A stretch of 64,000 nt of DNA from positions 20,586 to 84,585 of the forward strand of contig NZ_BSPX01000008.1 in NCBI RefSeq assembly GCF_030161255.1, given 5' to 3'. The translations under genes were made by a program, and so were the position numbers. Shown piece after piece: positions 17,927 to 26,885 of this stretch; the stretch's first letter is position 1, and every line of letters starts with the position of its first letter. The notes beneath the pieces were generated by a model. It searched no databases. It saw only the letters and a program-made list of their open reading frames with translations, and was not told the origin of the DNA. The DNA comes from Zoogloea oryzae (lineage in GTDB: Bacteria; Pseudomonadota; Gammaproteobacteria; Burkholderiales; Rhodocyclaceae).

Positions 17927-18417
17927 GAGGGGGGCTCTCCCGCCGGTTTCTTGCGTCGGGCGGCAAAAAAACCGGACAAAAGTCCGCCGCAGGTGTCGGC
18001 AAGCACGCCTCCGGCCACCTCGGCGTGATGGTTTAGGCGTGTCTCACCGAAAAGATCGATTACGCTACCAGCGACACCCGTTTTGGGGTCGCTGGCGCCA
18101 AAGACCACCCGGGCGATCCGCGCATGCATAATCGCCCCTGCACACATGACACATGGTTCAAGGGTGACGTAAAGTGTGCAGCCGGGCATGCGATAGTTCG
18201 CCAGTGTCGCGGCTGCGTCGCGCAGGGCCATCACTTCCGCATGGGCCGTCGGGTCGTGCCGTCCGATCGGCTGGTTGAAACCGCGGCCGACGATCTGCCC
18301 GTCGGGCGCAACGATCACGGCGCCGACCGGCACTTCGCCGCAGCGGCCAGCCTCCTCGGCAAGATCGAGGGCAAGGCGCATGAATTGGGCGTCCGCTTCG
18401 GGACATGTAGGGGTCAT
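17920..18417 (-). CDS. tadA: tRNA adenosine(34) deaminase TadA
   Basis: Zinc deaminase that converts A34 to inosine in tRNA-Arg, 165 residues. The catalytic HAE (His59, Glu61) and PCVMC (Cys89, Cys92) are intact, and VVFGASDPKTGVAGS and LNHHAEV are TadA-specific. The C-terminal ~25 residues are basic. First gene of a minus-strand run of three overlapping genes, divergent from the PAS kinase with about 107 bp between them. Confidence 0.97.
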   Translation of the reverse strand: MTPTCPEADAQFMRLALDLAEEAGRCGEVPVGAVIVAPDGQIVGRGFNQPIGRHDPTAHAEVMALRDAAATLANYRMPGCTLYVTLEPCVMCAGAIMHARIARVVFGASDPKTGVAGSVIDLFGETRLNHHAEVAGGVLADTCGGLLSGFFAARRKKPAGEPPSC

Positions 18418-18524
18418 GGTAAGGCTGAAACCGGCTCTCGGATCAAAAAAGACAGATTTTAAAGCACCAACGTGGAAACGCCCGCCCTGACAGCGATGAC
18501 GGTAATCCCCACTGGAAAGGTCCC

Positions 18525-21473
18525 ATGATTTCCGACCCAGGCCGCGAACCGATGCTCGACTCGCCCGCCACGCAAACCGTCACATCGCCATCGGCCGGCC
18601 AGGCCGGCGGCGCGCTGCTGCGCGCCCATCCGGCCGCGCTGGCGGCACTCTACGCGGTGGCCGCCACGGTGCTGATGACCATGGCGGAGCAGCTCCTCCC
18701 TGCCAGCCTGTCGTGCTACGCAAGCGGTTTCCTGATCGGGCTCACCGCCATCCTGTTGTTCGTCCTGCGCTCCCCCTCCCGGGCCACCCCTGCCCCCGCA
18801 GTCATCCAGCCGCTGGTCGCCACCGCACCACCCCCCGCTACCGAATTCGGTACCGGCCCCCTTCCTGCCGATCCCGACCCACTGTTCCGCGAAGCGCTGA
18901 AGGACGTCCGGCACGTGCTCTACCGCTTCAACCCCACCCACGAGTGCTACGACTACATCTCGGACTGCGCCGAGAGCTGGCTTGGCACGCCGATCGACGC
19001 ACTGTGCGCGCCGGGTGGCTGGCATCACTTCGCCCGCCGCGTGCCCGCCGACGACCTGGGCCGCGTCTGGGCGCAGATCGGCGACGCCCTCAGGACGCCA
19101 GGCACCGAGCCCATCGGCATCACCGTCGAATACCGCCTCGAGACCGCCGCGGGCGAAGCCCTGTGGGTGCGCGACGCGATGACCCTGCTGCGCAAACCCG
19201 ACGGCAGCCTCCGGGCCATCGTCGGCAACGCCACCGACCACACCGCCGAACGCGCCACCCACGAATACCTGCAGGTCACCCTGCGGAGCATCGGCGAGGC
19301 GGTGATCGCCACCGATCCGCACAACCGCGTCACCCTCATGAACCCGGTGGCCGAGGCGCTCACCGGCTGGAGCGAAGACGAAGCCCGGGGCCAGAGCCTC
19401 GCCACGATCTTCCACATCGAGGATGACGCCGACGGCCACACCCGGCTCATCAACCGCCGCGGAGAAGGCCGGCCGATCGCCCACAGCAGCGCGCCCATCC
19501 GCGTCACGCCCCACGACACCGCCGACGCCACCACCCTGGGCGAAGTGCTGGTGATCCGCGACCAGGCCGCCGAACACGCAGCCCACCAGGCCGTTGTCGA
19601 GCAGCAGGCCCGCTACCGGGCGCTGGTCGAGAACGCGCCGGTGGGCATCTTCCACTACGGCAGCGACCTGCAGATCAGCTACTGCAACAACCGGCTGGCT
19701 GAAATCCTGCACTCCTCGCCCGAGCAGCTGCAGGGCGTCGATCTCCACTCCCTCGGCGACGAAGCCATCCTGTCGATCCTCCAGCGCGCCCTCGCCGGCC
19801 AGCGCGGCGCCTACGACGGGCCCTTCGTCACCCCGCTGTCCACCGACGTCCACATCCTGTCGATCCGCGTCGCGCCCGAGTTCGACGCCACCGGCGAAGT
19901 GATCTTCGGCGGCGTGGGCATCGTCGAGGATCGCACCGCGTACCTCGAAGCCGAGGAGCAGCTGCGCGACACCAAGGAGCGCTACGTCCTCGCCCAGCGC
20001 GGCACCAACGAAGGCCTGTGGGACTGGGATCCGACCACCCGCCACCTATACCTGTCGTCACGCCTGCTGTCGCTGCTGGGCCTCAAGAGCGACACCCTGC
20101 GCACCACCGGCGAGGAATGGCTCAAGCTGATCCACCCGGACGACCGCGCCCGCTACCGGGCCGACGTGATCGCCCACCTGCGCGGCGAGACCGATCATTT
20201 CGAATCCGAATACCGCCTTGCCGACAAGGACGGCAAGTTCCACTGGGTGCTCGCCCGCGGCCTCGCCCACCGCAACCAGCAGGGTCGCGCGGTGCGCATC
20301 GTCGGCTCGATCGGCGACATCACCGCCCGCAAGCTCGCCGAGGAACAACTCAAGGCCGAGCGCGACTTCTCCCGCGGCCTGATCGACAGCCTGCCGGCGC
20401 CCTTCTTCCTGTTCGACCAGCAGGGCCGGCTGGTGCTGTGGAACCGCTTCGTCTCCGAACTCACCGGCCTGCCCGACACCGAACTCCAGAACGCCGAGGC
20501 CGAAACCCTGGTCATCCCCGAGCAGGAGCCGGTGATGGCCCATCGCATCGAATCCGCGCTGATCTCCGGCGAAGCCTCGGCCGAGGTCATGCTGCGCCGC
20601 GTCGACCGCGAGCCCGTGCCCTTCCTGGTGGTGGGCCGCCGGGTCATCCTCGACGGCAGGCCGCACATCGTCGGCGTCGGCACCGATCTCACCGAGCGCA
20701 AGTTCGCCGAGCGCGCCATCAAGCGCCTCAACACCGAACTCGAACGCCGGGTGGCCGAGCGCACGTCGCAGCTCAGCGCGGCGCTCAACGAGCTCGAGAG
20801 CTTCAGCTATTCGGTGTCCCACGACTTGCGCGCGCCCCTGCGCGCCATCGAAGGCTACAGCGCCATCCTCGGCTCCGATTACGGCGACAAACTCGATGAA
20901 GAGGCGAAGGAGCTGCTCCGCCGCGTCCGCGCCGCCGTGCATCGAATGGGTCAGCTCATCGACGACCTGCTCACCCTGTCGCGGGTCAGCCGGAAGGAGC
21001 TCGAACGCCGCCCGGTGGACCTCACCCAGCTCGCCCAGTCCATCTGCGAAGAGCTCCGCCAGCAGGAGCCGACCCGCGAAGTCCTCATCGACATCGCCCC
21101 CAACCTGCAGGTCGAGGGCGATCCGAGCCTGATGCGCACGGTGCTCGAGAACCTGCTGGGCAACGCCTGGAAGTTCACCGGCCGGGTCGAACACCCCGCG
21201 ATCCGCTTCGAGGCCACGGTGCACGAGGGCGTCGACGCCTTTGTGGTGCGCGACAACGGCGCAGGCTTCGACATGCGCTACCGGGAAAACCTCTTCCGGC
21301 CGTTCCAGCGCCTGCACTCGGATCGGGAATTCCCGGGCACCGGGATCGGGCTGGCCACCGTCGCCCGCATCGTCCGCCGCCACGGGGGCGAAGTGTGGGC
21401 CGAAGGCGAAGTGGGCAACGGCGCTTCGCTCTATTTCAGCATCGGCCAGACGCCGTTGCTTGGGAGCAGCTGA
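18525..21473 (+). CDS. Multi-PAS sensor histidine kinase
   Basis: Hybrid-less sensor kinase of 982 residues. Two hydrophobic segments near 38-58 and 63-82 anchor it in the membrane with almost no periplasmic loop. About five PAS/PAC units follow (~125-240, 250-365, 365-480, 490-610, 620-735), so the signal is likely cytoplasmic or redox/ligand-based. A coiled linker leads to the HisKA box FSYSVSHDLRAPLRAIEGY (~782), N box VLENLLGNAWKFT, and G boxes DNGAGFD and GTGIGLATVARIV. The H-box type is phytochrome-kinase-like. No response regulator is adjacent. An ATG nine codons in (MLDSP) is an alternative start. Confidence 0.93.
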   Translation: MISDPGREPMLDSPATQTVTSPSAGQAGGALLRAHPAALAALYAVAATVLMTMAEQLLPASLSCYASGFLIGLTAILLFVLRSPSRATPAPAVIQPLVATAPPPATEFGTGPLPADPDPLFREALKDVRHVLYRFNPTHECYDYISDCAESWLGTPIDALCAPGGWHHFARRVPADDLGRVWAQIGDALRTPGTEPIGITVEYRLETAAGEALWVRDAMTLLRKPDGSLRAIVGNATDHTAERATHEYLQVTLRSIGEAVIATDPHNRVTLMNPVAEALTGWSEDEARGQSLATIFHIEDDADGHTRLINRRGEGRPIAHSSAPIRVTPHDTADATTLGEVLVIRDQAAEHAAHQAVVEQQARYRALVENAPVGIFHYGSDLQISYCNNRLAEILHSSPEQLQGVDLHSLGDEAILSILQRALAGQRGAYDGPFVTPLSTDVHILSIRVAPEFDATGEVIFGGVGIVEDRTAYLEAEEQLRDTKERYVLAQRGTNEGLWDWDPTTRHLYLSSRLLSLLGLKSDTLRTTGEEWLKLIHPDDRARYRADVIAHLRGETDHFESEYRLADKDGKFHWVLARGLAHRNQQGRAVRIVGSIGDITARKLAEEQLKAERDFSRGLIDSLPAPFFLFDQQGRLVLWNRFVSELTGLPDTELQNAEAETLVIPEQEPVMAHRIESALISGEASAEVMLRRVDREPVPFLVVGRRVILDGRPHIVGVGTDLTERKFAERAIKRLNTELERRVAERTSQLSAALNELESFSYSVSHDLRAPLRAIEGYSAILGSDYGDKLDEEAKELLRRVRAAVHRMGQLIDDLLTLSRVSRKELERRPVDLTQLAQSICEELRQQEPTREVLIDIAPNLQVEGDPSLMRTVLENLLGNAWKFTGRVEHPAIRFEATVHEGVDAFVVRDNGAGFDMRYRENLFRPFQRLHSDREFPGTGIGLATVARIVRRHGGEVWAEGEVGNGASLYFSIGQTPLLGSS

Positions 21474-21497
21474 ACCCGCCGCTGGCGGGCCTTAGCC

Positions 21498-21998
21498 TTA
21501 AAGCAGGATCGGGCGATCCGGCAGTTCGTTGGGATTGTCGGGCCGGGCCGGGAAAGGCCCCGCGAGAAGATCGCCCACCGCGCGCACAGCTTCCACCGAC
21601 CCCTCGCCAAAACGCCCGTCACGGAAGGCCGCCTCCATCGTGCGGCACACGCGCTCCCAGGCGGCCTGGGGCACGCGCCGGGCGATGCCGCGGTCGGCGA
21701 CGATCTCCACCTGGCGGTCAAGCCACTGCACATAAATCAGCACGCCGGTGTTCTCTTCGGTGTCCCACACCCGAAGGCGCGAGAACACCTCCACCGCCCG
21801 CTCACGGGCCGTGGCGTCGCGCATGAGCTCAGGCAGATCCAGCCCTGCCTCAACGGCAAAGCGGATCTCGCCCCGGTGGCACGCTTCGGACGCCGCAACC
21901 GCCGCGTCGATGGCAGCCATCACGTCCGGCGTAAACGTACGGCCGAGCACCCATGAGGGCGTGAAGAGATGACGAAGCACACGTCCGATCCGCATCAC
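21498..21998 (-). CDS. TPM domain protein, cytoplasmic form
   Basis: Protein of 166 residues with a TPM (TLP18.3/Psb32/MOLO-1) domain: GEIRFAVEAGLDLPEL, then VWDTEENTGVLIYVQWLDRQVEIVADRGI. No clear signal peptide or membrane helix is visible. It overlaps the larger TPM gene upstream by 4 bp. The pair plus lemA is a common bacterial arrangement without a defined biochemical role. Confidence 0.85.
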   Translation of the reverse strand: MMRIGRVLRHLFTPSWVLGRTFTPDVMAAIDAAVAASEACHRGEIRFAVEAGLDLPELMRDATARERAVEVFSRLRVWDTEENTGVLIYVQWLDRQVEIVADRGIARRVPQAAWERVCRTMEAAFRDGRFGEGSVEAVRAVGDLLAGPFPARPDNPNELPDRPILL

Positions 21999-22873
21999 CA
22001 GCCTCCCGACGCGCCGCCGCCGCCAAAACCGCCACCACCGCCCGACCAGCCGCCGCCACCTCCGCGACCGCCGAATCCCCCGCCAAAACCACCACCGATG
22101 GTCGGCCCGCCGCCGATACGCCCTGCACCACCGCTACCGGCAACCAGCGAGAAAATGAACGCCAGCACCGCGCCCACCGCGCCCACCAGCAGCACGCTGG
22201 TCAGCGTCCAGGCGCCAACCCCGACGATTCCGGCCGCAATGGTCGAACCCAGCAGACGGCCAAAGATGGCCTTCAGCACGCTGCCGACGACCAGCGTGAA
22301 GATGATGCCGAGCACCAGCGCCTCTTCCAGCCCCATCTGCTGGTCATCGGCGCCAGCGTTGGGCGTGGGCGCAGGCAGCGCCTCGCCATTGATCCGGGCG
22401 ACCAGCGCCGCAACGCCGGCCTCGATGCCACCCGGGAAATCCCCGGCCTTGAAACGCGGCGCCACCACCTCGGCGATGATCCGCTTGGCGATGGCATCGG
22501 GCACCGCGCCTTCCAGCCCGTAGCCAACCTCCACGCGCATCCGCCGGTCGTCCCGGGCGACAACGAAGAGCACGCCATCGTCGACGCCCTTGCGCCCCAG
22601 CCGCCAGGCTTCCGCCACGCGCAGGGAATAGGACTCGATGGGTTCGGGTCGGGTCGTGGAAACGATGAGCACCGCCAGCTGGGCGCCCTTGTCCTTTTCC
22701 AGCTGGACAAGCTGCGACTCCAGCGCCTGCCGCCGGTCTGCGGGCAACAGGCCGACGGTGTCTGTGACATGGGCGCTGAGCGCCGGAAGGGGCTGCAGCT
22801 CCTGGGCAAAAGCCAGCCCGAAAAAACCGAGCCACAGCCCGGCCACCAGTCCGATCACGCGCGCCAGCGCCAC
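21995..22873 (-). CDS. TPM domain protein with Gly-rich tail
   Basis: Membrane-anchored protein of 292 residues: signal sequence (1-23, ending AFA), TPM domain (~35-170, HVTDTVGLLPADRR ... RMRVEVGYGLEGAVPD), hydrophobic segments (~185-245), and a tail of Gly-rich repeats (~250-292) ending in GGGGASGGW. The domain should be periplasmic. The tail is low-complexity and typical of YgcG-type TPM proteins. It begins 22 bp after lemA. Confidence 0.9.
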   Translation of the reverse strand: MALARVIGLVAGLWLGFFGLAFAQELQPLPALSAHVTDTVGLLPADRRQALESQLVQLEKDKGAQLAVLIVSTTRPEPIESYSLRVAEAWRLGRKGVDDGVLFVVARDDRRMRVEVGYGLEGAVPDAIAKRIIAEVVAPRFKAGDFPGGIEAGVAALVARINGEALPAPTPNAGADDQQMGLEEALVLGIIFTLVVGSVLKAIFGRLLGSTIAAGIVGVGAWTLTSVLLVGAVGAVLAFIFSLVAGSGGAGRIGGGPTIGGGFGGGFGGRGGGGGWSGGGGGFGGGGASGGW

Positions 22874-22895
22874 GGCGGGATACGCCTTGCCGGGC

Positions 22896-23513
22896 TTACT
22901 GAGCCGGCTTTGCCGGAGCCGCCGGCGCGCCGAAATTGACCTTGGGCGCTTCGCTGATGGCGGCTTCGTTCTCCACCGAGAAGTTGGCCTTCGGTTTGGC
23001 GCCGACCACCATCGCGGTGAGGTTGTTGGGGAAGGTGCGCACCGTCACGTTGTAGTCCTGCACCGCCTTGATATAGCGGTTGCGGGCCACGGTGATGCGG
23101 TTCTCGGTGCCTTCGAGCTGGGCCTGAAGGTCGCGGAAGTTCGCGTCGGCCTTGAGGTTGGGATAGTTCTCGGTCACCACGAGCAGGCGCGACAGCGCAC
23201 CGGAGAGGTCGCCCTGGGCCTTCTGAAACTTGGCCATGGCTTCCGGATCATTCACCAGCTCCGGCGTCACCTTCATCCCCGCCACGTTGGCGCGGGCTTC
23301 GGTTACCTGGGTCAGCACTTCCTTTTCGTGGGAGGCGTAGCCCTGGACGACCTGCACGAGGTTCGGGATCAGATCGGCCCGGCGCTTGTACTGGTTGAGC
23401 ACCTCGGACCAGGACGCATTGACCTGCTCGTCGTTGATCTGGATCTGGTTGTAGCCGCAGCCCGACAGGAGCAGCAGCGAGAGGATCATCGACAGGAAAA
23501 GCTTGATACGCAT
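22896..23513 (-). CDS. lemA: LemA family lipoprotein
   Basis: LemA-family protein of 205 residues. The N-terminus is a lipoprotein signal with lipobox LLSGC (Cys19). The body is a helical bundle with the family signatures NQYKRRADLIPNLVQVVQGYA, VTENYPNLKA and ARNRYIKAVQDYN. The tail is Ala/Pro-rich. It is the first gene of the lemA-TPM-TPM run. LemA function in Gram-negatives is not settled. Confidence 0.93.
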   Translation of the reverse strand: MRIKLFLSMILSLLLLSGCGYNQIQINDEQVNASWSEVLNQYKRRADLIPNLVQVVQGYASHEKEVLTQVTEARANVAGMKVTPELVNDPEAMAKFQKAQGDLSGALSRLLVVTENYPNLKADANFRDLQAQLEGTENRITVARNRYIKAVQDYNVTVRTFPNNLTAMVVGAKPKANFSVENEAAISEAPKVNFGAPAAPAKPAQ

Positions 23514-23622
23514 GGTGTGTCCTCGTCAGTAATAAGTGTCTGAAGCCAAAGCCCGATCAACCATTTTAGCGACTCGGGATAAACCCAAGGTACCGCCCAT
23601 CCGACGCCATCAAATCTTGCAA

Positions 23623-24453
23623 TCAGACTGCATCGGCCTTCAGACGTTTCATCGTCGCCCGGGCAAAGCACAGGTCTTCCCAGGCCTTGGCCTTGTCAGC
23701 CAGATTACGCAGCAGATACGCCGGGTGGTAGGTGACCACCACCGGGATGCCGCCGAACTCGAACAGCTTGCCCCGCGCTGCGGCGATCCGGACTTCCTGG
23801 TTGAGCAGCGCCTGGGCCGCCGGACGGCCGAGGGCGACGATCAGCCGCGGCTTGATCAACGCGATCTGGCGCTCGAGATACGGGAAGCACGCCGCAAGCT
23901 CGTCGGTCTCCGGCGTGCGGTTGTTGGGCGGACGGCACTTGACCGCGTTGCCGATGTACACGTCGTTGCCCCGCGCGAGGCCAATGCTCGCCAGCATGTT
24001 GTCGAGCAGCCGGCCCGCCTGGCCGACGAAGGGTTCGCCACGCTCGTCCTCCTCGGCGCCCGGCCCCTCGCCCACGAAAAGCCAGTCCGCCTGCCGGTCG
24101 CCCACACCGGGCACCGCCTGCTTGCGGCGCTTGCACAGGGCGCAGGCGTCACACTCGCGGATGCGCGCTTCGAGATCATCCCAGCCCAACCCGGCGATAT
24201 CGCCGGCAGGCGCCAGACGTCGCGCCGGCGCTTCGGCGGGTGCGTCGGCAGGCAGCGCGACGGGCGGGGCAAACCGCGCCAGCGGCACCGGCCTGGATGC
24301 AGGAGCCGGCGCAGAAACGGGCGCGACGACAGCCGGCTCGGGCACAGGCGCGGGTGGTTCGGGTTGTGCTTCCTCGACCGGTTCGGCCCCACGCAGCCGC
24401 CACAGGGGTGCCAGCCCCATCTCCCGGAGGATCGCGTCGCGGCGTCGGTTCAC
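23623..24453 (-). CDS. Uracil-DNA glycosylase, family 4/5 (Fe-S)
   Basis: DNA-repair glycosylase of 276 residues that removes uracil. A Pro/Ala-rich linker (~25-85) precedes the catalytic domain. Four cysteines suited to a 4Fe-4S cluster are visible (Cys104, 107, 173, 189), with motif GEGPGAEEDERGEPFVG and the C-terminal HPAYLLRN. The linker is longer than in thermophilic UdgA proteins. It overlaps rimI by 4 bp as the distal gene of tsaB-rimI-udg. Confidence 0.92.
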   Translation of the reverse strand: MNRRRDAILREMGLAPLWRLRGAEPVEEAQPEPPAPVPEPAVVAPVSAPAPASRPVPLARFAPPVALPADAPAEAPARRLAPAGDIAGLGWDDLEARIRECDACALCKRRKQAVPGVGDRQADWLFVGEGPGAEEDERGEPFVGQAGRLLDNMLASIGLARGNDVYIGNAVKCRPPNNRTPETDELAACFPYLERQIALIKPRLIVALGRPAAQALLNQEVRIAAARGKLFEFGGIPVVVTYHPAYLLRNLADKAKAWEDLCFARATMKRLKADAV

Positions 24454-24902
24454 AGGGGCAGCCTCATCACCAGCGCATCCTCGCGACCGCCTTCCGCCGG
24501 GTAGTAGCCCTTGCGGCGTCCGATGGTCTCGAAACCGGCCCGCGCGTACAGCGCCAGCGCCGCAGCGTTGGACGGGCGCACTTCAAGAAAAAGCTGGGTC
24601 GCGCCCGCGTCGCGGGCGGTGCCGGCCAGATGATCGAGGAGCCGCCGGCCAAGCCCACCCCGCTGACGATCGGCCACGACGCTAACGTTGAGGATGTGGG
24701 CTTCATCGATCACCCGCATCAGCACCGCATAGCCCACCGGCACCGGGCCATCGAGCATCATCCAGCAGCTGTAACCGGCCGACATGGAATCGGAGAAATT
24801 GCCTTCCGACCACGGAAACGGGTACAACAGGCGATCCTGGGCGGCAACCCAGGCCAGGTCGGATTCCTGCATCGGCACGAAGCGAAAATCGCCAACGGTC
24901 AT
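24450..24902 (-). CDS. rimI: Ribosomal protein S18 alanine N-acetyltransferase
   Basis: GNAT enzyme of 150 residues. ILNVSVVADRQRGGLGRRLL is the acetyl-CoA motif and LEVRPSNAAALALYARAGFE is the RimI signature. N-terminal QDRLLYPFPWSEGNF also fits. The ATG at 24902 overlaps the tsaB stop as ATGA. The open frame extends upstream inside tsaB, but that part is not RimI-like. Its place between tsaB and the glycosylase supports the RimI call. Confidence 0.95.
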   Translation of the reverse strand: MTVGDFRFVPMQESDLAWVAAQDRLLYPFPWSEGNFSDSMSAGYSCWMMLDGPVPVGYAVLMRVIDEAHILNVSVVADRQRGGLGRRLLDHLAGTARDAGATQLFLEVRPSNAAALALYARAGFETIGRRKGYYPAEGGREDALVMRLPL

Positions 24903-25597
24903 GCCTTGCCACCGCGGGCGAGGCGCTCGGCCGTGGTCATCGCCACCTTGTCGCGCACGTAAAGGGGTGCCGCCAGCGCCGCGTCGATGGTCTCGCCACG
25001 GGCAAGACGCACCGCAGCCAGTCGGGCCACGCTCGAGGCGAGCGGCACCGGCGAGGCGTCGAAGCCCGTCAGGCGCTCGCCGACCGCCGGCACGAGGGTG
25101 TCGCCATAGGCCTTGAAGGCCGAGCCGAAACCGAACCATGCGCCTTCTGCCGGCAGCCGCACCTCGCCCGGCGCCGCACAGGCCGGCGCCATGCGCTCAA
25201 CCAGCTGGCCGTCGCGACGCTCGTAGGCGGCAAAGTAAACCTCGGACATCCGCGCATCCACGGCAACGAAGATTGCCCCGGACTCATCCGCGCACTGGCT
25301 CGCCAGCGCTTCCAGCGTACCCACCGGGATCACCGGCTTGCCAGCGCCCATTGCCAGCCCCTGCACCACGCCGCAGGCCAGCCTCAGACCGGTGAAGGCA
25401 CCGGGGCCGGCGCCAAAGGCAATGGCGTCCAGATCGGCCAGCCGAGCGCCGGCATCGGCAAGAAGGCCGAGGATTTCGGGGAGAAGGGTTTCGGAGTGGC
25501 CGGGGCGACCGGCAACCGACCGCTCGCTGATGCGTTCACCGTCGAGCAGGGCGACGGAAGCGGTTTCGGTGGAGGTTTCGATGGCGAGGATTTTCAT
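24899..25597 (-). CDS. tsaB: tRNA threonylcarbamoyladenosine biosynthesis protein TsaB
   Basis: Non-catalytic ASKHA-fold partner of TsaD in t6A37 tRNA modification, 232 residues. N-terminal ILAIETSTETASVAL, RPGHSETLLPEI and FGAGPGAFTGLRLACGVVQGLA are hallmark motifs. First gene of the tsaB-rimI-udg run. The other t6A genes (tsaC, tsaD, tsaE) are not in this window. Confidence 0.97.
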   Translation of the reverse strand: MKILAIETSTETASVALLDGERISERSVAGRPGHSETLLPEILGLLADAGARLADLDAIAFGAGPGAFTGLRLACGVVQGLAMGAGKPVIPVGTLEALASQCADESGAIFVAVDARMSEVYFAAYERRDGQLVERMAPACAAPGEVRLPAEGAWFGFGSAFKAYGDTLVPAVGERLTGFDASPVPLASSVARLAAVRLARGETIDAALAAPLYVRDKVAMTTAERLARGGKA

Positions 25598-25657
25598 GGC
25601 CCGCGCATTCTACCGTTTCCGGGACGGCGAGCCGCGGCGGCGTTGCGCGATCGAAGC

Positions 25658-25981
25658 TCAGTCGCGCCGGCGCATCGGGCCGTAAACATCACGGCCGGCT
25701 TCATGCACGTCGTGGCGCAACTGACGGCGCTCCTCGGACGACCAGCGCCGCGGGTTGCGGCTGTCCTCGGCCTCGGGACGGCGCTGCTGGGCGTCGGGGA
25801 CGAGCCCCTGCGCATCGCGGATCTGCCCCTGCCGGTCGTAGGGGCCGGCGTAGGAACGCAACCACGCACCCGCCCGCTCGACACCCTCGGCCGACGCGGC
25901 GCTGCCAGCGCCCAGCCCGATGGCGCCTGCCACGAGAAGGCCGAGTGCACGCAGTGTCGACAATGTCTTCTGACGTTCCAT
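25658..25981 (-). CDS. Small exported protein, unknown function
   Basis: Protein of 107 residues starting MERQKTLSTLRALGLLVAGA, a signal peptide with likely cleavage near ASA-EG. The mature part is charged and Arg-rich, with SSEERRQLRHDVHEAGRDVY at the end. I do not recognise a named domain. The ATG at 25981 is preferred to an upstream start because it begins the signal peptide. It is 60 bp upstream of tsaB in the same direction and divergent from ompR. Confidence 0.7.
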   Translation of the reverse strand: MERQKTLSTLRALGLLVAGAIGLGAGSAASAEGVERAGAWLRSYAGPYDRQGQIRDAQGLVPDAQQRRPEAEDSRNPRRWSSEERRQLRHDVHEAGRDVYGPMRRRD

Positions 25982-26101
25982 GGGGCTGAATCCTAACCTG
26001 ACCAATTGGATTCTGGCAGTCCCCTCCGCGAATGAAATCAACCTTTGTAAGAGGATGTTAGACCCCCATCACGGCTTACGTTTGCTTACCCGCCCTAACC
26101 T

Positions 26102-26124
26102 GCCCGTCTGGCGGCCGGACGGGC
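26102..26124 (+). promoter_or_regulatory. GC-rich hairpin in the ompR 5' leader
   Basis: GCCCGTCTGG (26102-26111) pairs with CCGGACGGGC (26115-26124), with one wobble and a CGG loop, 20 bp before the ompR ATG. No T run follows, so it is not a canonical terminator. It may affect ompR translation or mRNA stability. Confidence 0.35.
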
Positions 26125-26144
26125 GAGGCGCTAGGATTCGGGTC

Positions 26145-26876
26145 ATGGAAAAAGAGAGTTATCGCATTCTGGTCGTTGATGACGACCTCCGCCTCCGGGA
26201 TCTGCTCAAGCGCTACCTGAGCGAGCAGGGCTTTGCCGTCAAGACGGTGAGCGACGCCGCCCAGATGGATCGCGCGATCCTGCGCGAGCATTTCGACCTG
26301 ATGGTCCTCGACCTGATGCTTCCCGGCGAGGATGGCCTGTCGATCTGCCGGCGCCTGCGGGGCACCAACAACCCGATCCCCATCGTGATGCTCACCGCCA
26401 AGGGCGACGACGTGGACCGCATCGTCGGCCTCGAGATGGGCGCCGACGATTACCTTCCAAAACCCTTCAACCCCCGCGAGCTCGTCGCCCGCATCCACGC
26501 GGTGCTGCGCCGTCAGCCGCAAACCCCGCCGGGTGCCCCCGCCACCGAAGACGAGGACGTGCGCTTTGGCCAGATCGTCGTGCAGCTGGGCTCCCGCGTG
26601 CTTGTCCGCAACGGCGAGGAGACCCTCCTCACCACCGGCGAATTTGCGCTGCTCAAGGTGTTGCTCCAGCACCCGCGCCAGCCGCTCTCCCGCGACCGCC
26701 TGATGGAGCTCGCCCGAGGCCGCGAATACGACGTCTTCGACCGCTCCATCGACGTGCAGATCTCCCGCCTGCGCAAGCTGATCGAGGAAGACCCCGGCAA
26801 ACCCCGCTACATCCAGACAGTGTGGGGCTTCGGCTACGTCTTCGTGCCGGACGGCAACAAGCACACCGCCCAATAA
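26145..26876 (+). CDS. ompR: OmpR-type response regulator
   Basis: DNA-binding response regulator of 243 residues. Receiver domain: acidic VDDD (11-14), phosphoacceptor Asp56 in MVLDLMLPG, and LPKPF lysine near 105. C-terminal winged helix (~140-235) ends in RYIQTVWGFGYVFVPDG, the OmpR/PhoB-type pattern. The ATG at 26145 begins the receiver; an upstream in-frame extension is rejected. It lies 9 bp before the partner kinase gene. Close similarity of both genes to OmpR/EnvZ suggests an envelope or osmotic regulon, unproven here. Confidence 0.95.
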   Translation: MEKESYRILVVDDDLRLRDLLKRYLSEQGFAVKTVSDAAQMDRAILREHFDLMVLDLMLPGEDGLSICRRLRGTNNPIPIVMLTAKGDDVDRIVGLEMGADDYLPKPFNPRELVARIHAVLRRQPQTPPGAPATEDEDVRFGQIVVQLGSRVLVRNGEETLLTTGEFALLKVLLQHPRQPLSRDRLMELARGREYDVFDRSIDVQISRLRKLIEEDPGKPRYIQTVWGFGYVFVPDGNKHTAQ

Positions 26877-26885
26877 CGCCGATCC

